Below are positions 29,272 through 40,650 of a DNA stretch of 64,000 nt, one piece after another. The position numbers and the translations under genes are program-made. The notes below the pieces were generated by a model. It searched no databases. It was not told where the DNA came from and was given only the letters and a program-made list of their open reading frames with translations. Location of the stretch: positions 35,526,001 to 35,590,000 of the forward strand of contig CM060733.1 of the NCBI GenBank assembly GCA_030704615.1, given 5' to 3'. This DNA is from Takakia lepidozioides (Eukaryota > Streptophyta > Takakiopsida > Takakiales > Takakiaceae). Numbering within the stretch: the stretch's first letter is position 1; every line of letters starts with the position of its first letter.

Positions 29272-30060
29272 CCGAAAATGGCTAAGTCCCTGAACGGCAA
29301 TAGGGCCTACAACTGGAATATGGCGCCGAATTTCCACTTCAGGGCCACCCAGTCTAGGGACTTAGCCCGAAAATGGCTAAGTCCCTGGACGGCAATAGGG
29401 CCTGGAACTGGAAAACGGCGCCGAATTTCCACTTCCGGGCCAGCCACCCTAGGGACTTAGACCAAAAATGGCTAAGTCCCTGGACGGCAATAGGGCCTAG
29501 AACTGGAAAACGGCGCCGAATTTCCAGTTCCGGGCCAGCCACCCTAGGGACTTAGACCGAAAATGGCTAAGTCCCTGGACGGCAATAGGGCCTGGAACTG
29601 GAATATGGCGCCGAATTTCCACTTCAGGGCCAGCCAGTCTAGGGACTTAGCCCGAAAATGGCTAAGTCCCTGGACGGCAATAGGGCCTAGAACTGGAAAA
29701 CGGCGCCGAATTTCCAGTTCCGGGCCAGCCACCCTAGGGACTTAGACCGAAAATGGCTAAGTCCCTGGACGGCAATAGGGCTGGAACTGGAATATGGCGC
29801 CGAATTTCCACTTCAGGGCCAGCCAGTCTAGGGACTTAGCCCGAAAATGGCTTAAGTCCCTGGACGGCAATAGGGCTAGAACTGGAAAACGGCGCCGAAA
29901 TTTCCAGTTCCGGGCCAGCCACACTAGGGACTTAGCCCGGAAAATGGCTAAGTCCCTGAACGGCAATAGGGCCTGGAACTGGAAAATGGCGCCGAATTTC
30001 CAGTTCCGGGCCAGCCAGTCTAGGGACTTTGCCATTTTCGGAGCCCTGACTGGAAATCGG
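29272..30060. repeat. 95-bp minisatellite, eight units, built of two hairpins
   Basis: AAAATGGCTAAGTCCCTG recurs at about 29274, 29369, 29464, 29559, 29654, 29749, 29843 and 29937. Each unit pairs GGAACTGGAAA with TTTCCAGTTCC around a GGCGCC centre. At unit junctions AGGGACTTAG pairs with CTAAGTCCCT across about 11 bases. Two unit variants are intermixed. It lies just upstream of the first recognised exon of copy 2 on the minus strand, so most likely in an intron. Confidence 0.92.
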
Positions 30061-31338
30061 CGCCATTTTCCCTAACACCACTTAGGCCTCTAACATCCTG
30101 AAATGCCAGGACTTGAAGAAAGGCAGCGCGTATGTACCTGTACGAAGGCGCATTGCTGCTTTGTCCGCGTTCGGCTGGTCGGTGAACTCGTGGCTCCGGC
30201 GAGCATCTGCTATCGTCCCGAAAGAATAGGTTGGTTTTTAGAGCAGAAAGTACCTCGTCACATAGTCACGTAGGCTCTCTGCTGCAGGAGATATCTCCAT
30301 CTTGAACTGATGTGCTTGTGTGTGTCCAGCTGCTCTTGCGCATTAGTCGTCACCTGTGGAGATTGTCCATCAGATCGCTTTCCTCAAAAAATACAATGAA
30401 TCCACCCCCTACTGAGTAGAAGCCCCAAACGAAGCCGTGGGGAAGGTACCTGAACCACCATGTCATGCGGTTCATCCACATGTCGAATGTGGGTCAGAGA
30501 GTTTGTCCGGTTTGGGGAAGCTCCACATGTCCCTGGTACTTTGGGAACCATTCCAGATTGGAGCCACCGGGTCTGTTCAACCACCCAGCATATTCGTAAG
30601 AGCCAAAACACCACAAAAAGGAGTTGTTGCCACCACAATTTGGTTAAGAATGTATCACCGTTCTGTTGCATCCACACAGGATGTGGCTAGACGATGGAGC
30701 TTCTCCAATGTCATCGTGGGCTTCAGAGCGCGAGAGTGTGCTTTCCCACCTCCACCGAAAGTCGGCACCAAGGGCGGGATAAGCTATGGCCACGTGGTAT
30801 TACCATCCGCTGACTGTATTATGCGGGCCTCACCTCCGCAGCTTTGACATACGATTCGAGTTCCGGGAGGGTTGATTCTTCTCCTCTGACTCCATGTAGA
30901 ACCTCGCGCATGTGCCAAATCCTGCTGTATTTTCGTCTGTCGAAAAGGCGCACATAAGATTAGAGATCCTGCTCAACACAATTCTTCTATTGGGGGAGGA
31001 GAGACAATTAGCTCAACAAAACTGCAGGAGGCTTTACCCGAATTATGTAGTCCACCATGGCGTCGACGCTCAGCCTATACCAGGTTTGTCTGCTTTGCCT
31101 CCGACTTGGCAGGAGGTCGCGCACTGAGGGAATGGCCCAACTCTTGCACCCCCTGCTTCCCGACATCCTCACTCGGAAGAGCATAGGGACAAGTTGGTGG
31201 CAATGAAGGCATCTCAGTCACCCTGCAAGTGCACTTCCATCAAAACAATTACTGAAATGGGAATTTTCATCATTAGAGGAGGATTCGCAAATGAAATGAC
31301 TTCCAAATTCAAAGTTCCAAAATCGAGGGGGTTGTAGC
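30061..31338 (-). other. Probable introns and small exons of copy 2; no certain gene
   Basis: Short coding-like minus-strand segments appear (for example KPTMTLEKLHRLATSC, near 30660-30735) separated by stops. They may be small exons of the same element gene or decay. Exon boundaries cannot be set reliably. Confidence 0.35.
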
Positions 31339-32858
31339 TTACGAGTTGATGTCGGCCATTGCAGCTTTGAGAAGACTGCGATCTTTGGGCCCAGCCACAT
31401 TCAGCACAACACAATCGACGGCGAAATGCAAATCGAGATCGTTGGGGTGGGCTTGGGCAATGTGCTCCATACATGCCAGGAGGCAGGCGATGATTGACGT
31501 CCCACACGTAGAACATCTTACCGACATGTGTGGGAAAAGAGGATCACTAGCCAATCGATCTCTCGAAATCCTCATTTCGCGTTTGCCAATGGGGACCCCA
31601 TTGGTCCACCTCATCGGAAGAGTGTGGGCACGGAGCTCCGTGGTCGTTCTCAATGGGAAAGTAAAAGGCGGCAGACCCCATCGATAATCATCCGAAAGAG
31701 GAATTTCAGCTTGTCGTATAGCCTGGGAGGGCAGGTTCACCACTGCAAATGACACCAAGCGGCAAAGGGGAATTCGAAGCTTGGCCGGGGTACACCATGC
31801 CCAACAGGCACCCTGCCACTGTTATGTGGGTTGCCTCCAACATCTTGGCAGCGGCCAACTTCATATCCGCCTCAGACATGACGTCTGCTGCAGAGGGGTT
31901 TTCCGGCAGCCCACCAGGACCGCCAATCCAGCCTGTATGCTCCGGGTTTGGGGCCTGGGGATGTCCGGGAGAATGTCATCCTGGTCAGAAAGCTCCCTGT
32001 CGTCCTCCTCAACAGGGTCAGCCACCTGCGAAACCACCTCCAGCACTCTCGTCGTCTCTTACTGCCCTCTCCCTGGCTTCACCTCGAACTTGCACAATCG
32101 GTGCTCTTTCAGGTGTTCTTTCCTCTCCTCCACTCTCCACCGTATGGGTAATTGCGGGGGCTGCTCTTGCCCGCGATGGTCTAACCGGTGTGCTACTGCC
32201 TCTCTGTGGTGTCTTGTAGGGATCCACCGTCTCTGTGTGTCCCTCGCTTACATTGCATCTGTCATTTGGGCACCCCTGGCCTCTTCAGCTGCCTTTTTGT
32301 CTTTCCTCCTGCTAGCATTCTGTCTCGTCTGTTCTTTTGCCCTCTCTTTTGCCCTCTCACGGGCTTTCTGTTTCTTACTAGGGCTAGCAGCAGGGGAGCC
32401 CTCCAGGACGACCACCTTTGATTGAGGCGAACTGACACCCTCGCGCGCACTGCTCACTCCCCCCTCCGCAGCCCGTGACTGCTCTCTCGCCGGGGATTGC
32501 ATGTGCTTAGCTTTCTTCTTTTTCTTTGCGTGGGCGGGCCCTACTGCATGTGCATGAACAACCTCCATTGCCGGATCTGCTGTCCTCATGTCCTCACGCC
32601 CTTCACCTGCCATGCCGCCTGCACCAACCTCCCCAATGCCTACTCTCGTAATCTCGTTGCAAAGTCCTCCCGTCCACCAACAAAAGGATTTAAGTTTGCC
32701 CTCTCGCCCCAAGTTGGGCGATTCAAACATGCGATGAGTTGGAGCTGTCGATGATACCACCAGCGTTGCGGGCTCGTCGTCACTCTGTGATTGACAAAAA
32801 TCGTGTGAACACCAACAGCGGTGCAAAAGCAGCAGCGCAACCACCATAGCAGCAATCA
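31339..32858 (-). pseudogene. N-terminal coding segments of the copy 2 element gene
   Basis: Three minus-strand stretches look coding. The first, adjoining the gap, has a Lys/Arg/Ala-rich tract (AHAKKKKKAKHMQS; SKKQKARERAKERAKEQ) suggesting a nuclear, nucleic-acid-binding region. The second (about 32230-31800) contains LPENPSAADVMSEADMKLAA. The third (about 31740-31339) begins after AG in the reading VVNLPSQAIRQ and holds CSTCGTSIIACLLACMEH. They are in different frames, joined either by introns or by frameshifts. No known family is recognised, and the start is lost in the gap. Confidence 0.45.
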
Positions 32859-33358
32859 NNNNNNNNNNNNNNNNNNNNNNNNNNNNNNNNNNNNNNNNNN
32901 NNNNNNNNNNNNNNNNNNNNNNNNNNNNNNNNNNNNNNNNNNNNNNNNNNNNNNNNNNNNNNNNNNNNNNNNNNNNNNNNNNNNNNNNNNNNNNNNNNNN
33001 NNNNNNNNNNNNNNNNNNNNNNNNNNNNNNNNNNNNNNNNNNNNNNNNNNNNNNNNNNNNNNNNNNNNNNNNNNNNNNNNNNNNNNNNNNNNNNNNNNNN
33101 NNNNNNNNNNNNNNNNNNNNNNNNNNNNNNNNNNNNNNNNNNNNNNNNNNNNNNNNNNNNNNNNNNNNNNNNNNNNNNNNNNNNNNNNNNNNNNNNNNNN
33201 NNNNNNNNNNNNNNNNNNNNNNNNNNNNNNNNNNNNNNNNNNNNNNNNNNNNNNNNNNNNNNNNNNNNNNNNNNNNNNNNNNNNNNNNNNNNNNNNNNNN
33301 NNNNNNNNNNNNNNNNNNNNNNNNNNNNNNNNNNNNNNNNNNNNNNNNNNNNNNNNNN
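32859..33358. other. Assembly gap, 500 N
   Basis: Exactly 500 N, a fixed-size placeholder typical of scaffolding, so the true distance and even the adjacency of the two sides are uncertain. Open frames crossing it are artefacts. Confidence 0.99.
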
Positions 33359-33521
33359 AACAAGGACTGTCAGCATGGCCCTAAAATATCCACAAGACAA
33401 TCAGATTACTAACATTTATATGCAAAGCCACTGCAAGTCTGTGCCGACTTCCCGAACTGCATATACACGTGGTGATGAACTAGTACCTGCCACCACCAAG
33501 TGGCATTGTTCACCAAATCAC

Positions 33522-33905
33522 CTAAATTCCTTGTCCGTTGGGCACACCGGGAAGATTCTTCTGCTGGCCGGCGGCAAATTCCATAGTTTCAACACCCAAT
33601 CTCGCCTCCGCAGAATCGAGGCTGGTGGCAACCATCTTGAAGTTTCTCAAGTTGCGCGCTCTATCCAGGCGCGCGCAACTTGTTTGTAGTATGTTGTTAT
33701 CTCTAAAAGGACCCTGTCGCCAGAGGTTTGGATCACAGATAAAACTATACTTGGCAATCCTTGAGTGCCATTTAGTCTTACAAACTACCATATTTGCATC
33801 AAGAGCTGATTCCACAATCTCTGCATTCTTCGGGGTGTTGGAAGGTGGGAATACTCTGCCAGTGTATCATCCTTTATCTACCGGAATGACTTTTGTGCTA
33901 TGAAC
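33522..33905 (-). other. Unassigned coding-like fragment
   Basis: The minus strand has an open stretch with protein-like content (CKTKWHSRIAKYSFICDPNL; NLRNFKMVATSLDSAEARL), ending at a stop near 33520. No domain is recognised. It may be an exon of another mobile element. An inverted repeat (33651-33679) lies within it. Confidence 0.3.
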
Positions 33906-34459
33906 TCGACAAGGCCCTCTGTCAACCATTAATGCACCCCATTAACAGTTGTATACTTAATTTAGGGTTCGTGTTAGACAGAGCTAGGTTAGGTCCCGAA
34001 GGCGCCGCCTAGCCCAAGGGTGCTGCTAGTGTGGATTATAATTTTCTATGTTATAAGTATTTGCGTTTGTAATTTGTAACCAAATTAGTTATAACTCATT
34101 GACGTATTTATGAAAACAATAGTCCAAAAATAAGTAATGTGAATGTATAATTACTCTCAGTATAAAGGGTTATGGTTATTTTAGAGGAGAGATATTATAG
34201 TGTAATATTAAATTATTCAGTAAACAACAACAAATTAATTTTAATTAACCGACTTTATTATTTCTTTTCTTTTTGAATAACTTTATATGTTCAAAAGATA
34301 GAGAGTTATTTACTTTTTACTAGTACACATTAACTTAGGTGAGTCAAGAAGATATGATTAATTAGATCATTATGAGGAAAAGATCAGCCCAACAAACAAT
34401 ATTATTATAACCAAATTAAAGAAGAGAATATAAAACTACTATAGAAAAGCAGTGTGGCG

Positions 34460-34525
34460 GCGGTGACTAATGGGATTTGAAAACCCAACCTCACATGTGC
34501 GAGCGAAATCTCCAACTGATAAGTC
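34460..34525 (-). repeat. tRNA-like segment (SINE head or tRNA relic)
   Basis: On the minus strand TATCAGTTGGA (34521-34511) resembles box A, and GGGTTTTCAAATCCC (34486-34472) resembles box B at tRNA-like spacing. Arms do not pair well enough for a functional tRNA. Confidence 0.4.
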
Positions 34526-34620
34526 CCTCAAGTTATATTCAAAACCAACTTGTCTATCTAAGTACTTATAGGGCTATTACAAAGGTTCTGAACATATGAG
34601 CAAAATTAAATAAGTGCAAC

Positions 34621-34690
34621 CAGCAAGAGTTGAACCCCCAACCCTAGAAGTCTGAACAAACAAAGTAACCATCAAACTAACCTAGAGATG
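34621..34690 (-). repeat. Second tRNA-like segment (SINE head or tRNA relic)
   Basis: On the minus strand TAGTTTGATGG (34679-34669) fits box A, and GGTTCAACTC (34636-34627) is near box B. It lies about 100 bases from a similar segment in the same orientation. No acceptor stem or CCA is evident. Confidence 0.4.
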
Positions 34691-36700
34691 TTATTATAAG
34701 AAGGTTTCTTTTAGTTATTTAAACACAATAGTCAAATCTCACTCTTGGCAGTTAGAATTCTCTGTTTTCAAAAATTCATAAGTCCCTGCTACATTCTTCG
34801 ATTCACTTGCTGTAAAGCAGAAGCTCTAACCTAAGCTTTACTCAACAAGATTTTGGAATTAGTTTGTGAATCAAGGTTCATAAAAAAGTTTTTAACTCAA
34901 ATCGTAGCTACTCATAATAATAACAAAACTATTTGCAGTCAAGAATTGGCCCTGGTAAAAAAATTCATAATTTTGCACTCACCACTTGTTTTCCTTAAAT
35001 TTGACTCAGATTCCCATTAACATTCTTCCTTCTATGAGATTCAATCAGCACCTCTCTAGATCATCCAAACACTAATTAAGGTCTCAGCTTGAAGTTAGTA
35101 ATTTAAGCAATAAGACTGGATGTGCTGGGCCAACAAAGAAAACAACTAAGTCACATCCTAGTATGACTTCCCAGTTGAAAATCGATAGGGTGGTATTCTG
35201 ATGACTAGCCGCCTTCAACTCAAGTACCCAGGCTCGTTACATGGAAAAGATAGAAGAGAACAGAGCAGGGAAAAAAGAAGAAAAAGAAAACAACCAACCA
35301 AAACGAGACACTTCTTTACAACGATTTGGCGGTAGCTTAGGAGTGCTAGATTTCCAAGGTCGTTTCCCCTAGCTCGGCGTAAATCTAGGACTGTCTAGGA
35401 TACCTGAAATTCAGACTCAAGTGTGTCTCTATAGAACTCCAAGTAGGTATAGAGGGTAATCTTATACAAAATAATCAACTACTCGAGGTAGATTTTCTTC
35501 ACACGGTGCTCACCCGAGCACTAGTCCCAAATTGATGTCGCTGATGGTGCAGGTTTGATGAATTATGCTCACGGACTGATCTGAATTGCTATGGTACGGA
35601 CGACCTATCAGATTATAAGAGGGTATGTACACGAATACTCAAAGAAATCATAGACAATAACAAGCTTCTCTACTTCAATCATGCAAGTCTTGCTGTACCA
35701 CACAATTCACGTGACACCTTGATCCCAACGGCTTGCGGCTGTGAGTATTAATCCAACCAGTTCACTATACACCGTTCTTCTTCACTACAACATCTAGCCT
35801 ACACTAAAACGATGAGGGAGAGAGCGAAGATGAAGAGAGGGAGCGAGAAAAATAAGAACTTGATTGTCTGTTCTCTCTTTTGGCGGCTGATTTATATCAG
35901 TCTGTCGTCCTACATCCGTCACTTGTTTTGACCACTTTCATCCATCCCTTTCTTCAAAAAAAATAAATTACTACTGGTGCATTTAACCACCAACACCTAG
36001 TTAGAGTTTTTAATTAATTTTTCCTAGAGTGTTCATTAATATAAGATATAATCTTTTTTGTTTTAATCCTTCAGATCTGCGCCCTCCACCTGAACGGACC
36101 AAATCGTACCACGTGTTTTTCCTCCATCCATTGACATCCGTCCAGAAATCCAGCCCGTAATTTATCCATCCATGGTTTTATCCACTGATTTCATCCATTT
36201 CATTCTTCCTCATAATTTTCATCCATCTGTAACTTTCACCCATCCAAGGACATGACCAACTTACATAGATACATGAGCCGTTTTAAACCCTCATGATGTT
36301 GCTCCTCATCTATGACATTCATCCGTTCTGGAAGTGGGGATCGCTACCCTTGATCAACCAATATCCAGCGGTTCACATTTATCCTTGTTTTCCCATTAGC
36401 TCCCTTTCCCGTGCTATGTTGAGATCGGGGAGAGGTTCCCATGCTTGAAGTAGCGAGTTGTAGCGTTGTTCTAAGAGTCGTCTGCTGGTGAGATCCTCTA
36501 GCAAGATAAGCATATTTTCCTGCATTTGCTAACTTACAAAGAAATCGATCTTGAATCATTTTTGGCGCTGAAGACTATTCATTGATTTCTAGATCATACC
36601 TCCATACCATGTAACCTCTAGAAACTTCAAACTTCAATTTGTCAGAAAGTCAAAGGTATAATCCACAGGGCAGTCTAGCAGACATCGCCACCGCGTACTA

Positions 36701-36961
36701 ACGGAATCAAACGCCTACCACTTCCGTGCACTTATGAGAGGCTGTACATTGTGTGCAAGACCAGCCAACATGTAAACCCATTCCTCCTTGATCTCTACCT
36801 GTTTGCGAATCTCAATGACATCGTTGCGGCCTTCGTCATCAACCACCGCTAGCGCATTCTGCCATTTCTTACAACCACCTGTCAACGGTACATAATAAGA
36901 GCGAGACACCCATTCAACGCATTCTAGTGTCACATGGTCTGTCAATCCCGGAATCAAGGAG
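36701..36961. other. Unassigned stretch preceding the ORF3 fragment
   Basis: A minus-strand frame covers most of it (YYVPLTGGCKKWQNALAVVD; IKEEWVYMLAGLAHNVQ) with protein-like composition but no known family. It could be another mobile-element fragment. Confidence 0.25.
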
Positions 36962-37880
36962 TTGTCCTTCCATGTGCAGAACATTGCCACAACCATTATA
37001 GACAATGTCTATAATCGGATAGCTGAGTTGCAGGATGATGTGGAAGGGCTGCAGACTCAAGTGGATGACGTGAGCTCCAACATTGACAAAAGAGCCTTTG
37101 TTCTTGAGGAACAGCTCATGGCTACTTATCTGCACGCCATGACTTTGATTTTCCAATCTTCATCACAGGAGGTGCAGGACTTACTAATAACATGGGGTAC
37201 GGTGGTGTCAATATCACAACAACCACAACAGGTTGACACTGTTGATACCATGGCACTGCAGCGACTTGAGGTTTGGGGGGATGTTGCTTTTAACCCACCT
37301 AAGACTCCTGCTGCACTTGAGTACAATCGGGCTATGATTATGCTCAAATTCCTATTGTTATGGATTTGGCTTGGAAGGAATTCAGTCCTCCAGAGTCTTT
37401 GACACATTATTACCAGATCATGCGCATTTGGTTGTCAGTGGCAACTCGGACTAAGGTTCTTCCGAATAATCGGCCCATTGAGGATCACCATTTTGCAAGG
37501 TACTGGTCTGAGGTAGACACCATGCTGAAGAAATTAATTGCCTTCCGTATTGTTCATGGGAACATCTACACCAAGACAAAGGAGGTACCTAGTTTGGTCA
37601 TGGTTGTGGATTATACTATGCTGCTTGTTTCATTGCACGTTATCACATTGAGCAGTAGAAGATGCAGACGAGATTTCCACGCAGGATTCCCGAGAAGGTC
37701 AGAGCACCGAAAGCCCATAGGGGGGAAGATGATTTTGATACAATTGGTTCTATGGGGGAACCTTTTGACATGGCTGAGGACTATGCACTAAACATGGCAG
37801 AGAAGAAACGACGGGGATCTCCTATGCCTGAGAAGTTATCGCCTTATCAACCAAAGGAAGAAAAGCTAAATGGATTCTAA
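36962..37880 (+). pseudogene. Fragment of gypsy ORF3 from a third, diverged copy
   Basis: The reading HVQNIATTIIDNVYNRIAEL and NPPKTPAALEYNRAMI parallels the inner ORF3 from about its residue 290 onward, then shifts frame near 37345 and again near 37625, ending with AEKKRRGSPMPEKLSPYQP. It is more diverged than the outer copy. No LTR was found next to it, and it does not continue the outer copy, which stopped earlier in the ORF. Confidence 0.85.
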
Positions 37881-39179
37881 AGTTTTGGCATGGTTGGAGC
37901 TCGAGTCGTCATCCCATATGACAGATGCATATAGTCAGGTAGGCCTAACAACATTGCTAAACATGGTCCTTTTGACTTCAGTTTTCTAATCCCTTTATAG
38001 TGGATTAATTTTGTTTCTCTAACTATTTGTGGGTGAAACACATGTAGCTGTTGTGAGAGCAGAGTTTGGTTATAGTTCGAAGTCCATATACGCTATGGAG
38101 TTCCAGGCAGGGACACAACAGGTTGATACAGTTAATTCCCATGTCACAAACGGTGATTTCTTTCTCAAAATGTAGCAAGAAGCATGTCATCTGAAGGAGA
38201 CTTCTCTTTTTTATGTGCGGAGGTTTGTATGGAAGTTCTGAATCATGCAAAAAATGTAGGGTTGAATCATAGTTTTGTTGGACTTCAGACTGGTGGAAGG
38301 GGGTATCATCTTTAACATTAAACATGTATGCCAAATGTGGGAGCATAACATATGCTCATATGTTGACCTACAGCATGCCTAAATAGATGTGGTCTCAGAG
38401 TAAAATGAACACTGATATATCCACTGTAGATGTATGTAGAAGTATGTTGAGGCCAAATATCGGAAGGGTGATTCTGAACAGGTTTTCGTCATATGTCTTT
38501 TGAATGCAGCTTGTGCTAGCCTAGAAAAGAGGTGAAGACATCATGCAAGCTAGGGTTGTATCATGTATAATTTTGAGAATAGCAAGTTAGATGCAGAACC
38601 ATATGCGACAGTTTTTTTAAAAAGTTCCAAGCATGGTCGTTACGGACTCGTGAGTTTGTGCAAAGTATGGGACGGTTTTAGAATATTGTCTTAATACAAT
38701 GTCACGTGTTCTTCATCATGTTTATTGCTTTTCGTGCTTTGATGGGATGCCTTATATGTTCCCCAGTCTCAATCACATCCGCAATGGGATGATCAATGGT
38801 TGCTGGGGATTGTGTTGTGTTGTTATTCGGAGACAGTATAAATAGTATTGCACATGAATGAACCACAAGCTGCAGCCCCCAAGTCACTACAACCACTACG
38901 AGTGCATGGTTCCCAACCCACAGTCGATGTATATCACTACTGAAGTAGTGCATTTTGAACCTCCAGTTGCATCTATCACTTCAACACTCTAGTTGTCGAC
39001 TCCACTTGTAAGTCTTAAAGACAACCAACAGATAACTTATTGCGCCACGCGGTGTGGCCTCAGGCATGCACGTGGCCACATCCACGATAGAGATCACGTG
39101 GCGTTTCGCCACATAGCCACGCGGTGGTATTTTCAGCGTCGGGGAAATTTGGTCCACATAGCCACGCGACGTGGGGAAG
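37881..39179. other. Intergenic DNA; CACGTGGC-type motif cluster near its end
   Basis: No gene is recognised. Between 39040 and 39175, words such as GCCACGCGG, CACGTGGC and GCCACATAG recur five or more times on both strands. Confidence 0.5.
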
Positions 39180-39960
39180 TCGCACCCCTCGTGATATCAC
39201 CTTGTTTGTGGGGGATTAACAACCAATCCAATAACGGATGGCTCTTGTCCCCATTAGATAAGGGCGAATGCTATCTTGGGATCCAGAACGCTCAGGGGTG
39301 AAGATACCATCATAGGTCGCATTTTGATAGAGGTGTGAAGATACCATCATAGGTCGCCTTTTGATAGAGGGTGGACAGCCGCAATATTCTAGAATCGGTC
39401 ATACAACCCGACATGCCTACAAATACATCACGGAAGCGTCTCTCATGGTCAACAACTGCTTGGAGTTGTAAGTTGTGTCCTTTGGATTTATAGGAAAAGT
39501 AATCAGCAACAAATGGCCCCTAAGTTTCTGGATATGAATTTGAGTACAGTCGATCACACCAGGAACAGAAGGAAGGCCACAATAGTCCTTGAACCCTGTT
39601 ATTACCCGTTCCAAATTATCCCCCTGAGGCCATCAAATTTGGCTCTTGAAGACTATGTTAACAGCACAAACAAATTCGTGGATGACCAAATTGACTGTAG
39701 ATTTCCCTCTAGCGAAAAGTTCACTACATTAGAGATAATCTGCACCATGAGAGAGTTTAAACATAGAGCACGCTACCCTAATTCCCATAGGAACGGCCAC
39801 CCTATACTTGGTGTTTTTTTTCTCAAGTAAAGGTGCAAACGCTCTGTCAATTGCACCACAACCTCCCTGGTTACTCGAAAGTGCTCGATCCATCGTTGAT
39901 TATCGTACTCCGTCATAAGAAAGTTTGAGTACCACGCAATGCTCCTTGCTTTCACCTAGT
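39180..39960 (-). pseudogene. PIF/Harbinger transposase relic (DDE_Tnp_4)
   Basis: The minus strand reads NQRWIEHFRVTREVVVQL, GKSTVNLVIHEFVCAV, FKDYCGLPSVPGVIDCTQIH and FVGMSGCMTDSRILRLS in the order of plant Harbinger transposases. DCTQIH holds the first catalytic Asp of the DDE fold. A later stretch like DKSHPLLDWLLIPHKQG matches the region after the second Asp. The frame is broken by stops near 39710 and 39645, and by a 37-bp tandem duplication near 39298-39370. The companion Myb-like ORF and the TIRs were not found. Confidence 0.8.
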
Positions 39961-40650
39961 TGCCTATTTCCTTACTCATGAGCAGTTCAAAATTGGAAGA
40001 CAACCTAAAGTGATGTAGGATGAGAGAATTTCGAATCGCTTCAAAAGTTAATCTGTTCTCAGGCTCCTAGAAATCTCTTATAAAATCATCATGTTTCTCA
40101 GCGTCATGGCACAACATGATTGATCATGTGCTTGCAAAAGTATAGTGATAAATTGGACAAGAAGGATCACCTTTTTTTGGCCTCATGGAAACTGACTGAG
40201 CACACAGAAAAGAGCACAAAAACACCAAGGTTGCAGATCCAAATGAGCAAAATCACACAAGAATGAGCACATAAAACACCAAGAACCGAGCTCCAAATGA
40301 GCAGAAACCACAAGTGAACTCACAAGAATGAGCACGAAAAACACTGGGGCTTCGAACGTCACGAAAAGTAGTTAACGATATGCAATATTTATCTTCAGGT
40401 GTGAACGAAGTTACCTTGGAAGTCGATAGATAAAAAATAATTACGATAAGTAGTTATGATGACCGCTATCAGTCCCGATGAATCCTTTCGCAAAGCCCTT
40501 ATGGATGGTAGCCAAACGACAAGTGTGAACGTACTCTCTAAGTGTGTTAACGCACGTACAAGGCTCTCTACATAGCTACAAGATAGGCCTATATACTCCG
40601 GGCTTCATCAGCAGTTCAAATGCACTACTCCAATAGTAAGTGCTTAGTAA
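39961..40650. other. Intergenic, 3' flank of the BAHD gene
   Basis: No gene is seen. A short tandem-like motif of GAGCA...AAACACCAAG recurs around 40200-40345. Confidence 0.5.

Larger units (their letters stand above)
26676..32858 (-). mobile_element. Methyltransferase-type transposable element, copy 2 (inverted)
   Basis: The terminus GGGGGCTGCTATTTCATGAG at about 26675-26694 is the inverse of the copy 1 end. From 26700 to 29144 the sequence is the reverse complement of 2490 down to 1, with about 97-99 percent identity by eye. The element then continues beyond the extent of copy 1 through a minisatellite-bearing intron and further coding segments up to the N gap. The far end was not found. 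It inserted into ORF3 of the older gypsy copy. Confidence 0.75.
33906..36700. other. AT-rich intergenic DNA without a recognisable gene
   Basis: No open frame longer than about 70 codons is convincing here. The base composition is clearly more AT-rich than on the other side of the gap. Two tRNA-like segments are annotated separately, and nothing else is identifiable. Confidence 0.6.

Noticed and set aside
26798-29293. Large plus-strand frames in the inverted element copy
   Set aside because: They are antisense to the methyltransferase-like exons, which have the splice sites and the poly(A) signal.
32248-33400. Long open frames (over 180 codons) across the gap
   Set aside because: They consist mainly of N-derived residues and have no meaning.
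36962-37880. Continuation of the older gypsy copy after the inserted element
   Set aside because: It starts far downstream in ORF3 and is more diverged from the inner element than the outer copy is, so it is a separate remnant.
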